From Ancylostoma caninum (taxonomy: Eukaryota > Nematoda > Chromadorea > Rhabditida > Ancylostomatidae): a DNA stretch of 64,000 nucleotides. The notes beneath the pieces were generated by a model that made no database searches, had not been told where the DNA came from, and saw only the letters and a program-made list of their open reading frames with translations. The translations under genes and the position numbers were made by a program. Numbering within the stretch: position 1 is the first letter of the stretch; the number at the start of each line of letters is the position of its first letter. The stretch spans positions 62,001 through 126,000 of the forward strand of contig JBAJFG010000650.1 in the NCBI GenBank assembly GCA_037903475.1. Direction: 5' to 3'. Below are positions 1-9,583 of this stretch, one piece after another.

Positions 1-1491
1 TCTGAGGAATTAGTCTTCCGCCTCATTGACAGACTGGACAGCTGCTCGCTTCGCTCACCCGCCATAAGCGACCAAAGGAAGCTCTTTGAGCAAATACAAG
101 TGGTCGTAACGCAACTAGAGCAAAAAGGCGAGAATGTGAATAGCCAATGGCTGATCAGGCGAATATTATCTAAGTTCCCTAATGGTATTCAGCGCAAAGT
201 CCTCGCTAAGAAACAAACGGTCACCACGGAAAGCACGTTCACTATAAATGTGCTTTTCCAGCTCCTAGAGGAAATCATCTCTAACGAAGAAATGGTCACA
301 CTTTACACTGGAGGAAGTGATCGCTCATCACTACCGACAAGTACTCGTTTTGATAACAAATCAAGACAAGTCAGCATTTCCGTCCCCTCTTGCATGTATT
401 GCGAAGGCAAACATAAATCCCTCGCATGCGACAAGTATCGAACGCCCCAAGAGCGATCTCAATATCTCAGGGACCACAAGTTGTGCTTAATATGCGCTTC
501 TCCGCAGCACATTACATCGGAGTGTCAAGGACGCCCATGTTTCAAGTGCCAGAAGCGACATCATACATCCTGTTGCTTCCAATCAGGTTCTAAAGAATGG
601 AATAACACCCCGAAAAAGGAATTTGACCACAAGAAGAAAGTCAAAGGGACCTCAGACGGAGGAAAGGAACCGAAGCTTTTCAAATCTTCTGTGAAAGTGA
701 ATCAACTCGGCCATGACAAACAAGACACTGCATCACCAGAAGAAAAGACCATCCTAGAAGTGCAATCAGAGAAACGCCCCCAGAGGAGGCAAGGAACCTT
801 TCTACCCACAGGAGAACTGACAGTGATGAACCCAGCCACAAAAGAGCTTAGAAAGGTTGATGTTCTACTAGACACTGGAGCAGAAATTTCCTTCATCGAT
901 ACTACACTGGCACAAGAATTACAACTCCCTACACTGAAGGAAGCAAGGTTACGCCTTCACACTTTTGGGTCGGACAAGGTACAAGAGAAACATTCTCGCA
1001 AAGTCCCACTCGAAGTGTGGGACGCTGAAGGACGTCCATTATCTCTAGTGCTATTTACACATGACATCTTGACGAAGCCATTCCTAACCGCTCCTGTCTG
1101 TGAGGAAGATTTAGTCTTTCTTCGTCGAAAGGACTTACCAATCAATTTCAGCAGTAACAAGTCGACAGTAAAACCCTCTATTCTACGCGGCTCTGACCAG
1201 TTGTGGACGTTATTACGACAGAACGAACCACACCTGCAACTTCCTTCAGGATTACATCTGCTACCTACACGACTAGGATACCTGATTACGGGACAAGTGA
1301 ATAAGTCTCCTCACATAGAGACCCAAGAGGATGAGATAGACAAGTGGGACGGTTACTGGACTTTGGAAGGTCAGGTCAACACAGTTTCGCTTCCTGATGA
1401 ATCATTGGACGATAATGATTGGGAGAAGTATTGGAAGCTACAATCTGCCGGAACCGAAGAGTTTTCAACTTCAGAAAGAGAAGAAAAATAA
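1..1491 (+). CDS. BEL/Pao gag (C-terminal part) and aspartic protease, 5' truncated by window edge
   Basis: The frame is open from base 1, so the true start is outside the window; the GTG at 100 is not a real start. It encodes the retroelement nucleocapsid and the protease that would mature the polyprotein. Zinc-knuckle-like clusters begin near base 391 (CMYCEGKHKSLAC) and continue through CLIC...HITSEC and CFKCQKRHH. The protease active site LLDTGAEISFID has its DTG codons at 871-879, in a DUF1758-type retropepsin region. The frame ends at TAA 1489-1491. The pol coding sense resumes in another frame, so gag-PR and RT, usually one polyprotein in BEL elements, are separated here by a frameshift lesion between about 1485 and 1520. 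Confidence 0.88.
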   Translation, partial: SEELVFRLIDRLDSCSLRSPAISDQRKLFEQIQVVVTQLEQKGENVNSQWLIRRILSKFPNGIQRKVLAKKQTVTTESTFTINVLFQLLEEIISNEEMVTLYTGGSDRSSLPTSTRFDNKSRQVSISVPSCMYCEGKHKSLACDKYRTPQERSQYLRDHKLCLICASPQHITSECQGRPCFKCQKRHHTSCCFQSGSKEWNNTPKKEFDHKKKVKGTSDGGKEPKLFKSSVKVNQLGHDKQDTASPEEKTILEVQSEKRPQRRQGTFLPTGELTVMNPATKELRKVDVLLDTGAEISFIDTTLAQELQLPTLKEARLRLHTFGSDKVQEKHSRKVPLEVWDAEGRPLSLVLFTHDILTKPFLTAPVCEEDLVFLRRKDLPINFSSNKSTVKPSILRGSDQLWTLLRQNEPHLQLPSGLHLLPTRLGYLITGQVNKSPHIETQEDEIDKWDGYWTLEGQVNTVSLPDESLDDNDWEKYWKLQSAGTEEFSTSEREEK

Positions 1492-4400
1492 GAACGGATC
1501 AACAAGTTTGGGAAGCTTCAACCGAACAACTGAAAAGCGTAGCGATGGTTATTACGTTCGTTTACCGTGGAAAAAAGTGAACGCTTCACTGCCTGACAAT
1601 CGAGCTATCGCGCAAAGTCGACTGAGTAGTGTATGGAACTCACTACAGAAGGACGAAGACTTACTCGAAAAATACAATGAGGTGTTTGCAGATCAGCTCC
1701 GGCAACATATTCTTGAGGAAGTTCCAGATGATAGCTTATCCCAAGTATCCAGGGTACATTACATTCCCCATCAAGCAGTACTAACACCTCATAAAACAAC
1801 GACCAAACTCCGAGTAGTTTACGATGCTTCCGCACACTACAAGGGTTGTCCATCACTGAACGACGTCCTCCACCGCGGGCCAGTGATCCTCCCACAGTTA
1901 TTCGGAGTTTTACTCCGGTTCCGAATTGGGAAAATAGCAATCACTTCAGACGTCGAGAAGGCTTTCTTACAAGTTCGTCTACATGAAAACGATCGAGATT
2001 ATACAAGATGTCTCTGGCTACATAACCACAAGTTACCGCCAACAGCCGATAATATCAAAGTCCTGCGGTTTACAAGAGTGACATTTGGTCTGAATACTTC
2101 CCCATTTCTGCTGGCTGGAACAATACATTTCCATCTCGACCAATATAAAGAAGACCCTCAGCTCGTGTCTGAGATAAAGGAAAACCTATATGTGGACAAC
2201 CTTATATTGACTGTGGATACTCCGGAGGAATCACTATACGTCTACTCCAAAACGAAACAAGTGTTCAATGATCTCAAGATGAATCTCCGTGAGTTCGCGT
2301 CGAATAGCGCCGACTTATTGATGAAAATATCAGACAAAGACGCAACAAAAGAAGCGCTGCCAGAAATCCTGGGAGTTTCGTGGAATCTATCTTCTGATTG
2401 TTTCCAACTTTCATGTACTCCTAAAGTCTACTCGACCATAACGAAGAGGACTGTTGCAAGCACGCTAGCATCCATTTACGACCCTATGGGATGGCTACTG
2501 CCACTACTACATAGGGCAAAAATATTCCTCCAATCTCTGTGGAAAGAGGGATTCGATTGGGATACACCATTGCCACAAGTTCACAAGGAATCATGGATGC
2601 GCATATACTCTGAGATGGAAGGATTCGTGAAAGATCTTCCTCGATGTCTCTGCACGAAACACACCGAGTGTGTTCTGGTAACCTTTGCAGACGCAAGTGT
2701 GGAAGCGATAGCTACAAGTATTTACTTCCGATCACAAACAAGTACTAGTCTCCTTATAGCAAGAGGAAAACTGCCATCCGTCAAAACCACTACGACAGTG
2801 CCGAAATTGGAATTGGATGCTGCAACTTTAGCCCTTCGTCTAACGAATGCAGTTTTATACCAACTTCGTGCAGTTCTACGCATCCCACATGTCTATATTC
2901 TCCTGGATTCAGAAATTGTACTTAGTTGGATAAAACGTAAACCGCTGAACAATGTTGGGGTAAGGATATTCAACCGACTTATGGAAATCGGTAGAATTAC
3001 CCAGCACTTACAAGTTTCGGGTCACCGGATCATTTTCGGTCATATCTCATCGCAGCATAATGCGGCAGATTGTGCGACCCGCGGTCTCAATAAACAGGAA
3101 CTAGTGAACCATTTTTGGTGGACTGGGCCAGCCCATATTCGCAACCCTCCCGAGACATGGTCAACCACTTTTCACGAATTTGACCACGATGAGAACTCTG
3201 AAAAAGAGACAAGCGAAACAAGTGACCCCAGAGAAGGGACAGAAGGCTTGGAGTCTCCCCAAAAAGAGCAGCAAGTTCTACTAGCTAGAAAAGATGAGCT
3301 AAACTTCTTCCATCCCTTGGAAAAATACTCACTCCGGAATGTCAAGCGAATTGTCGCAAGAATTCTGCGTTTTATCAGAATTCTGGTATGCCGAGTCAAT
3401 GCAAGAACGCAGCATTCCATCAAGCTTTCCTCGCTTTTGGAAGGAGTAATGGAAAACAACCTGGCAAAGATTTCTGGCACTGAAATCGCCATAGCCGGTA
3501 AAATACTCGTCAAACAACATCAGTTGACGACTATCACTCCTCCCTTACTTCAGTCTCTGAAGCATCTTAACATCAAGCAGGATCAGAATGGTTTGCTACG
3601 TTGTTACGGACGTCTGGGACGCAGCGAACTGTCTGCTGAATCTAAGAACCCTATGATCGTTCTGCAGAATTCATGGCTCTCGCAGGCAATAATACAAGAT
3701 TGTCATGAAAAAGGGCATCCCGGAATCGGCCACACTATGTCAATTGTCCGAGAGCAAGTCTGGATTCCAAAGCTAGGCGCACAAGTAACGCGAACTATTC
3801 GCCGCTGTATGCTATGTCAGAGATTTAATAATCTCCCATACAGATATCCCGAACAAGGTGATTTGCCGGAAAGAAGAGTACTACGATCGCGTCCCTTTGC
3901 GCACGTCGGATTGGACTACTTTGGACCACTCTCTATTAGCCAGCCAGATGGCACCGATAGCAAGTGCTACGGCAGCATCATAACATGTATGGCAACTCGA
4001 CTAATACATCTCGACGTGGTATCTGATCTTACGACCGCAGCTTTCCTTATGATGCTTCGCCGATTTTTTGGACGACGCGGCTTACCGAACTCTATCATAA
4101 GTGACAATGCTCCAACGTTTGCGCTGGGAGAAACAATTCTCAAGGAATGTTTGCAAGCTATTCGGAACGATCCGACAGCACAAAGGGCGGTAAGCAGCAG
4201 AGAAATCGAATGGAAACACATCACTCCATTTGCTCCATGGCAAGGAGGCTTCTACGAAAGATTGATAAAATCAGTGAAGCATTCCTTATACAAGACAGTA
4301 GGAACTGCAAAACTGACATTCGAGCAATTGTCTACAGTGCTAGTAGAGATAGAGTCACTTCTTAACACCAGACCTCTACTCTATGTGGAATCAAACACAA

Positions 4401-4825
4401 TTGGAGAACAAGTATTGAGACCTATCGACTTCCTTCAAAATGAGTTTGAAGTTCCCTACCCACTGGATGAGCTGAGCGAAGACAAAGAGGATCCGCTGTA
4501 TCTCCCACCCGATGAACAAGTTTTCATCAAGACTAAGCAGCAAGCAATTCAGGCTCTGCAATCCTCATGCCAGTTCACAGAAAGATTCTGGAGGACATGG
4601 AAGACACAGTACTTGGCATCCTTGCGCGAAAAACATCAGCGTGAAGTCGGAAAAGGAAGAAGCTCAAAAAACTTCCCTAAGAAAGATGATATTGTCCTAA
4701 TAAGCGAGCCCAATACAAGAACTGGTGCCAAACTCGGAAGGAATCGTACGCGAAGCAATCATTGTGCTACCATCACGCCGACAGATACGGAGACCAGTGA
4801 ACCTTCTTGTTCCCATGGAACTTGA
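1397..4825 (+). CDS. BEL/Pao pol: reverse transcriptase, RNase H and integrase
   Basis: The ATG at 1397 is only the first in the frame; real pol sense starts about 1520 (GYYVRLPWK). The order is: BEL RT fingers/palm near 1810-2210 with RVVYDASAHYKG, KAFLQVRL and a polymerase motif reading YVDN instead of YVDD (this may be usual in nematode BEL); RNase H near 2680-3100 (VTFADAS, LDSEIVLSWI, HNAADCATRG); integrase zinc finger near 3700-3830 (HEKGHPG, CMLCQRF); and the DDE core with GLDYFGPL, ISDNAPTF and GGFYERLIKSVK. All three integrase acidic residues are visible. The last roughly 30 residues are out-of-frame nonsense, because the normal integrase tail continues in the ORF beginning at 4725. 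The element would copy its RNA to cDNA and insert it, but this copy looks broken. Confidence 0.92.
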   Translation: MNHWTIMIGRSIGSYNLPEPKSFQLQKEKKNKNGSTSLGSFNRTTEKRSDGYYVRLPWKKVNASLPDNRAIAQSRLSSVWNSLQKDEDLLEKYNEVFADQLRQHILEEVPDDSLSQVSRVHYIPHQAVLTPHKTTTKLRVVYDASAHYKGCPSLNDVLHRGPVILPQLFGVLLRFRIGKIAITSDVEKAFLQVRLHENDRDYTRCLWLHNHKLPPTADNIKVLRFTRVTFGLNTSPFLLAGTIHFHLDQYKEDPQLVSEIKENLYVDNLILTVDTPEESLYVYSKTKQVFNDLKMNLREFASNSADLLMKISDKDATKEALPEILGVSWNLSSDCFQLSCTPKVYSTITKRTVASTLASIYDPMGWLLPLLHRAKIFLQSLWKEGFDWDTPLPQVHKESWMRIYSEMEGFVKDLPRCLCTKHTECVLVTFADASVEAIATSIYFRSQTSTSLLIARGKLPSVKTTTTVPKLELDAATLALRLTNAVLYQLRAVLRIPHVYILLDSEIVLSWIKRKPLNNVGVRIFNRLMEIGRITQHLQVSGHRIIFGHISSQHNAADCATRGLNKQELVNHFWWTGPAHIRNPPETWSTTFHEFDHDENSEKETSETSDPREGTEGLESPQKEQQVLLARKDELNFFHPLEKYSLRNVKRIVARILRFIRILVCRVNARTQHSIKLSSLLEGVMENNLAKISGTEIAIAGKILVKQHQLTTITPPLLQSLKHLNIKQDQNGLLRCYGRLGRSELSAESKNPMIVLQNSWLSQAIIQDCHEKGHPGIGHTMSIVREQVWIPKLGAQVTRTIRRCMLCQRFNNLPYRYPEQGDLPERRVLRSRPFAHVGLDYFGPLSISQPDGTDSKCYGSIITCMATRLIHLDVVSDLTTAAFLMMLRRFFGRRGLPNSIISDNAPTFALGETILKECLQAIRNDPTAQRAVSSREIEWKHITPFAPWQGGFYERLIKSVKHSLYKTVGTAKLTFEQLSTVLVEIESLLNTRPLLYVESNTIGEQVLRPIDFLQNEFEVPYPLDELSEDKEDPLYLPPDEQVFIKTKQQAIQALQSSCQFTERFWRTWKTQYLASLREKHQREVGKGRSSKNFPKKDDIVLISEPNTRTGAKLGRNRTRSNHCATITPTDTETSEPSCSHGT

Positions 4826-5138
4826 TGATGGACAGCATTGCAACAGCAGAAAGGACGAATCGCTACCACGAGACAAGTCCACAACTTCGGGAAATATTCC
4901 CGCTATTCCGACTGAAGGCGCGAGTGACGTGGAACAATCGATAAACAATGGACAACGAACAAGTCGATACAATCTTCGATCAAGGAGACAAGTCAATTAC
5001 AAAGAATTCCTCACTCTTTTACAGATGACAAATGTTCCACTGATCTTCACGGTCCTTCTAATCATCCCAAACCGTCTCCTTAATTCCATCACTGCATTTG
5101 GGAAACCATTCCCAAACCAGAAGTATACGATGCATTGA
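4725..5138 (+). pseudogene. Shifted-frame continuation of BEL integrase tail and start of env-like region
   Basis: The first part (IVREAIIVLPSRRQIRRPVN) reads as the conserved C-terminal tail of BEL integrase, which belongs after KLGR in the preceding frame. A small deletion with frameshift near 4735 explains the break. After RYNLRSRRQ there is a hydrophobic stretch of about 20 residues (from about 5027) that looks like a signal peptide for an env-like product. The frame then closes at 5138, while the env-like sense goes on in the ORF beginning at 5098. It is therefore a joint of two genes, not an independent gene. Confidence 0.7.
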
Positions 5139-5988
5139 AGGTGGTGTGAACCTTATTTCAACAAAGCAAGCTCCTTACGAGGTATGCGCAGAAGAATTCT
5201 GTCTGGTATATGACACTCCTCAAGTCAAGGAAACCGTAATGTTTCCCTCACAAGTTGTGTTGCATGAACACCGAGTTCAATGGAAGTTCATCAACGATGA
5301 GTCGGTGAACACGATCGAGGCTACGTGTCCACCTGCACCATTCTGTGAACACATTGACTGTACCTTCTGTTCTGCAGTAATCTTCAATCCAGAATGCTGG
5401 CCGTTCAAAGCTATACTCGCCACAACCGTTCTTCTCTACTTTGTCATCACGGGATGCTATGTATTTCACTACGTACCTCTTACACTTGGTACCCCCTTAC
5501 GAATCTTCACAAGTTTCGTGTGGGGCTGCATTCGCAGATTGATCATGAGCATGGCTCGAGTGCTGAGACGGCGGAGAAGAGAAGAACTGACTGGCCTACA
5601 AGTACAAGTAGAATGCGAAGAACGACGCGTGCAACAAGTCTACAGCGACTGTGACAACAAGTATGAGCAACATCACGGTGGACAACAAGAGCGCTCTGAC
5701 TATGAAAGGGGAACTGAGGAATGTCACTTGCGACAAGTTTCTCCCAATCACGAACAAGTGTATGACGACTACTACCATGATGCAGATCACTACAATCATG
5801 AGAATCAGAGGAGAGACACGGATGAACCGATGTCCGACCCGGATTACTTCGAGCAAATGATTGACGAAGTGAAAACATATAGCGAAGACGAGTCGATGGA
5901 CGAAGACCACAATCTCGTCTTAGAAAACATTTCGAGCGATGAGGACGATGCGCACGACAACAACGAAGAGATAAACGACGAAACGTAG
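5098..5988 (+). CDS. Env-like fragment of the BEL element with membrane segment and acidic tail
   Basis: The Cys-containing extracellular start (VCAEEFC, CPPAPFCEH, CTFCSA) resembles the env-like ORF of some nematode BEL elements, reported as related to phlebovirus glycoproteins. A membrane segment lies near residues 103-125 (ILATTVLLYFVITGC). A basic run (RRRRREE) follows, then an unusually long hydrophilic, Asp/Glu/His/Tyr-rich tail to the stop at 5988. The extracellular part is only about 100 residues, far shorter than a complete glycoprotein, so most of it seems to be lost. Assignment to env rests on position (after integrase), membrane topology and motif flavour, not on alignment. Confidence 0.6.
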   Translation: MGNHSQTRSIRCIEGGVNLISTKQAPYEVCAEEFCLVYDTPQVKETVMFPSQVVLHEHRVQWKFINDESVNTIEATCPPAPFCEHIDCTFCSAVIFNPECWPFKAILATTVLLYFVITGCYVFHYVPLTLGTPLRIFTSFVWGCIRRLIMSMARVLRRRRREELTGLQVQVECEERRVQQVYSDCDNKYEQHHGGQQERSDYERGTEECHLRQVSPNHEQVYDDYYHDADHYNHENQRRDTDEPMSDPDYFEQMIDEVKTYSEDESMDEDHNLVLENISSDEDDAHDNNEEINDET

Positions 5989-6021
5989 AGACGCAGAAGA
6001 TGGCGCGAAGATCTACTGCAG

Positions 6022-6402
6022 ATGGAACATGTCCTTCGAAATTTCCCATTCTGGAAAATTGGAGAATCCTCACGAGGCGTTGAAAGCTCTGTGGAATGTG
6101 CCTTTTGCAGAAGAGTTGGGCAACATTATTCCGACTCTTGCCCAGAAGTGACAGACGGCGATGAGCGGTACAATATCGTACGCCATGGAGGACTCTGCAA
6201 ACATTGTCTCGACCACTGCCCACCTGACAAGTGCAAGTTCAAACCGAGACGATGCTGGTACCGCGAAAGAATTCGAGGCACCATAGTTGAGGATTTAATG
6301 CCGGATGATGGAGGCCACCATCGCGCCCTTTGCAATGTGCCGGACGCAAGGAACACGCTACGACGCCGGATCGAGGACCTCAGGAGGCAGCTGAATGGAT
6401 GA
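6022..6402 (+). CDS. Cys/His-rich ORF at the 3' end of the BEL element, function unknown
   Basis: This 126-residue ORF lies between the env-like ORF and the 3' LTR. It has CAFCRRVGQHYSDSC (CX2C...HX4C), then CKHCLDHC and CKFKPRRCW, and finally HHRALC. The pattern suggests one or two zinc-binding knuckles, but it is not the classical CX2CX4HX4C gag knuckle. The C-terminus is basic and probably helical (RRRIEDLRRQL). The open frame upstream of the ATG reads RRRRWREDLL, so the product may begin earlier, perhaps as part of a longer protein. An RNA- or DNA-binding role is inferred from composition only. Confidence 0.6.
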   Translation: MEHVLRNFPFWKIGESSRGVESSVECAFCRRVGQHYSDSCPEVTDGDERYNIVRHGGLCKHCLDHCPPDKCKFKPRRCWYRERIRGTIVEDLMPDDGGHHRALCNVPDARNTLRRRIEDLRRQLNG

Positions 6403-6545
6403 AGATCTACGGTGGGCGGGAGTGTCGACAAGTCGACGAAATCGACTATGTAGATAGAGTCATGATGTTGCTCTAGCTTTGTTATGTTGTTATATTTAAT
6501 CGGTTATCTTGTTTTCTCATCAAGATTCATGACTCATGAGTGTGG

Positions 6546-6552
6546 TATATAA
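6546..6552 (+). promoter_or_regulatory. LTR TATA box
   Basis: TATATAA stands inside the LTR about 40 bases before the polyadenylation signal, the position expected of the U3 promoter. Confidence 0.6.
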
Positions 6553-6586
6553 GGATGTATCCCCCGCCATAGGGGCGATCGGTTGA

Positions 6587-6592
6587 AATAAA
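6587..6592 (+). promoter_or_regulatory. LTR polyadenylation signal
   Basis: AATAAA lies downstream of the TATA box inside the LTR, consistent with the R region. Four ACAAGT copies follow it within 60 bases. Confidence 0.6.
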
Positions 6593-6677
6593 CCTTAGCG
6601 GACAAGTGTGCCCTTACAAGTTAATACAAGTCCCGCGTGGCAGACAAGTGCTACTATTCGGCATAGGCAACGCTACA

Positions 6678-9583
6678 ATAATGTAGAATATCAGGTTAGA
6701 GAGGAAAAATTTGTAGTTTTCCGTGTTTGACCCTAATTAGTGGGCGGGGTCAAAGCAACTAACGAAGGTTTTAAATTTTTTGGTGACAACCGTAAAGGTG
6801 AGGCGTGATCGAGGTATGAAGAGATGCAGTATGTTATTCTACATCATGTGGTTCTTTTTATTTCGAAAAATATTCATTCTGGAAGAAGTTATGCAAAAAT
6901 CCCGCAAATCCCGCGAATCCCGCGAAAATTCTCACATTCTACCGACGCGACTGTAGATTGTCTATTGATTATGTTAACAACTCCCTGCTCCGGGTTTCTC
7001 AAACTTAAAATCATTGGAACATTCCGTTTATTCGGATCAGAAAAACTGTGTGATTCGAGCAGAAGGAGTCAAAGGCGTCGGAGGAGTCCAATCCTCACCT
7101 TGCTTCACTTGGAAACTATTGCGACATCAAAAACGACGAGTGTGTGGCTACGAAGTTTGAAAGACTTATGTCTTGTAGGCTCCTTGCAACATCGTCCATC
7201 TTTAACGGATTATCTGCAGCAGTGCAATGCACTCTAAGGTTTTACGCGAGACTATTTCAGGACGTTGGGATATTTTCTTTTCGAGCACATATTCCCATAT
7301 TCCTTTTAATCAATTTCTTCTGTTTTCTTTTCCTTCGCATCTTAGAGATGCCAGTTTGCTCAGGTTTCAGTGAGTAGAATAAACTAGAAAGATAATTCTT
7401 TGTGACGTTGGCCTAACAGGGAGGGCAACCTAGAACTACAAGTTCGCCAGTACAAGCGTTCCATAAATGTTTTTGCTGCTGTGCAAGACGCAGCAAATTT
7501 GGGATTTTCCTATAGCTGGCAATAGATTCAGAAGACAAAATAACCATGGGGCACAAATCTCTACACCGCACACTTATTTCCTGAGTTCCAAATTCTTTGT
7601 TACCGTTTTTCCCACCTTTCATAGCTACAGGGTGCGACAAAAGCCTTTGAACAAGCATAATCGATCTCCAAAACATGAGGAAGAAAAAATTGGAAAAATC
7701 GTTGGTAGTTATAGGTCGGCAATTTAGTTGTGAACATAAATAATGTTTTTGAACCTAAATTTCCTCCACTGGTAGCAACCCAGGCTTGGAAAGTGATGGA
7801 TGTGACACTGGTCCAGCCCGCATACTGATGAAGTCAAATTCATCTCAGGCCTTCTAAAGTTCCAGAGTAGGGTCCAAATTCCGTGTGATGTTGAGAAAGC
7901 CTTGGCCATAGAATCTTTAAAACACTACGGAATCTTCCCACACAGATGTAGGACCTCGATAGGCGATTTTTCATCCTCACCTTTGTAGTAGGTAGAAGCA
8001 CTCACTTTAGGAGGCAATTTCATCATTCTATAAATCCCAAAATAGCATGTATCTATTAACAAAGAGGGAAGTGGCAAAACTATCACAAAAAGAGCGGCGT
8101 AATCGCCGTCGAACTAGCGAAAATAGCTATAGCAATCGCGCTGCCATATACGCAAAAATAATGCGCTTTTCCTTTGCTTCATCTTGGGTGCAGAGAACTT
8201 CCAGTTTTTTCTTGAAACCACTATGAGAAGTTGTGAACGATTTTGTAGCAAATTTCAAGGCCTTTTCAAACATCCTAAAAATTTCGAACGAAATTCATGT
8301 TTTTGGTGAATTTTCAGTTCTGGAACGAAAAGCGCCAAAACGTGTTTTTTGCCAAACTCACTTCAGCGAGATAAAACTCGGCGGCATTGCAGTAGAAACC
8401 GCTCGGAATACCACCATAGTTTTGGCAAAGAAAGTGTGAGTGAATTCATCCCGCCAAGCTTTTCCGGGTTTTTCGACTTGGTGTACCCTGCTTCGAAAGT
8501 GAGGAATGTCACATATGTCTTCTGGGTTTGCGATACCCAGCTGATGAAAAATATCAAAGAGCACCCATTTATATCAACATCTTTGGTTTGGCAGAACCTC
8601 GCCGGTAATTGTTGTCAGACCATCCCTCCCTTCAGTAAGAATGGGAGGAAGAAAAAGCTCGACGGGTAGATGTCGCGCATTCTGAACGAGTACCAGATTG
8701 TTCTCGTTGGGAGTCTGCCTCGTGCCTTTGTAGTGAAAAAACCCTCTAAGACAGAAGTAAATGTCTTGCTCAACTGTTGGACGAGGAAGATGCACCGACA
8801 CACTCCCAGAATTCGATGCAACACCAAAATAAGTTCACGCCAATTTTGTGGTGACCTGCTGCAAAAATCGCTTACTACAAACCACCCATTCTTTCTTCTC
8901 TGGAAAGTACTTTCAAGATGTGAATAAAATAAATCAGAAACTTCACTGTGTGAGTCCAGCATTGCTCAATAAAATGGATTCTACACTCCTACACAGCACC
9001 GTCCAGGGACATCATTCACGACAGATACTTCACAGGCTGGTGCAACCTGGCTAGGAAGCTCGGACTCATGAATCATAATCAGCAAACGTCTCGCTCGCCC
9101 ACCCATTACCTCTTCACCGAGGACTTCGATGGCTTCTTTCGGGAGAATTTTCACGAAGACTAAAGGGATTCCAAAACTGCCCTCCGGAATTTCGTCGATC
9201 CTAGAAAGCCCTGCCAGAATATTGCCAATGATTTGTGGATTATAAAAGTTCCAAGCCTTTTGAAAAGATTGATATTGAAAGGAGTTATGAGGTTCGGTAT
9301 CAAAGACATGAAAACGTGCATTATTTTGCACCAATCTAATAGGTAGAGAAGTGGTGGGGGAAAACGACCACAACTACCTGCACGCCAGAGTCCACGTCTC
9401 ACCTTGACTTTCAGAAGTCTGTGTTTCTACGAGAGCAGCGAACCTTAATACCAAAAATAATATTTATGCTCATGACTTGGTTATGAACAAAAATGACCAT
9501 TAATTGTTGATCCTTCGTATGTATTCAGTAAGCGATTATGCTTTTCCGAAGACTTTTGCCGCACCCGCATCCACTAACGAATA
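6678..9583. other. Intergenic, no gene recognised
   Basis: I see no protein family, RNA gene or clear terminal repeats. Most open frames are short and on both strands. One frame on the - strand (9373-8981) is listed separately as the only one with protein-like composition. Confidence 0.5.
8981..9373 (-). other. Unidentified open frame, possibly a decayed coding fragment
   Basis: It is a 130-codon open frame with a middle stretch of ordinary protein character (IIGNILAGLSRIDEIPEGS, then VFVKILPKEAIEVLGEEV). I recognise no family. There are no neighbouring exons I can join to it and no convincing splice sites. It could be a fragment of a mobile-element protein or chance. Confidence 0.2.

Larger units (their letters stand above)
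1..6677 (+). mobile_element. BEL/Pao LTR retrotransposon, 3' portion
   Basis: The gag zinc knuckles, DTG protease, BEL-type reverse transcriptase, RNase H, HHCC/DDE integrase, env-like ORF, extra Cys/His ORF and 3' LTR follow in order on one strand. The 5' LTR, leader and start of gag lie beyond the left edge. Several frameshifts (around 1485-1520, near 4735 and near 5100) and a shortened env show that this copy is inactive. The order and the protease-before-RT arrangement are those of BEL/Pao, not Gypsy or Copia. The hexamer ACAAGT recurs on the coding strand throughout; see findings. Confidence 0.93.
6423..6677 (+). repeat. 3' LTR of the BEL element
   Basis: It begins TGTCGACAAGTCG directly after a purine-rich tract (ggtgggcgggag, 6411-6422) that would be the polypurine primer, and ends at a plausible CTACA. 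It contains a TATA box and a polyadenylation signal in the expected order. The 5' partner is not in the window, so the right end is a judgement from the TG...CA rule. Five ACAAGT hexamers lie inside it. Confidence 0.75.
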
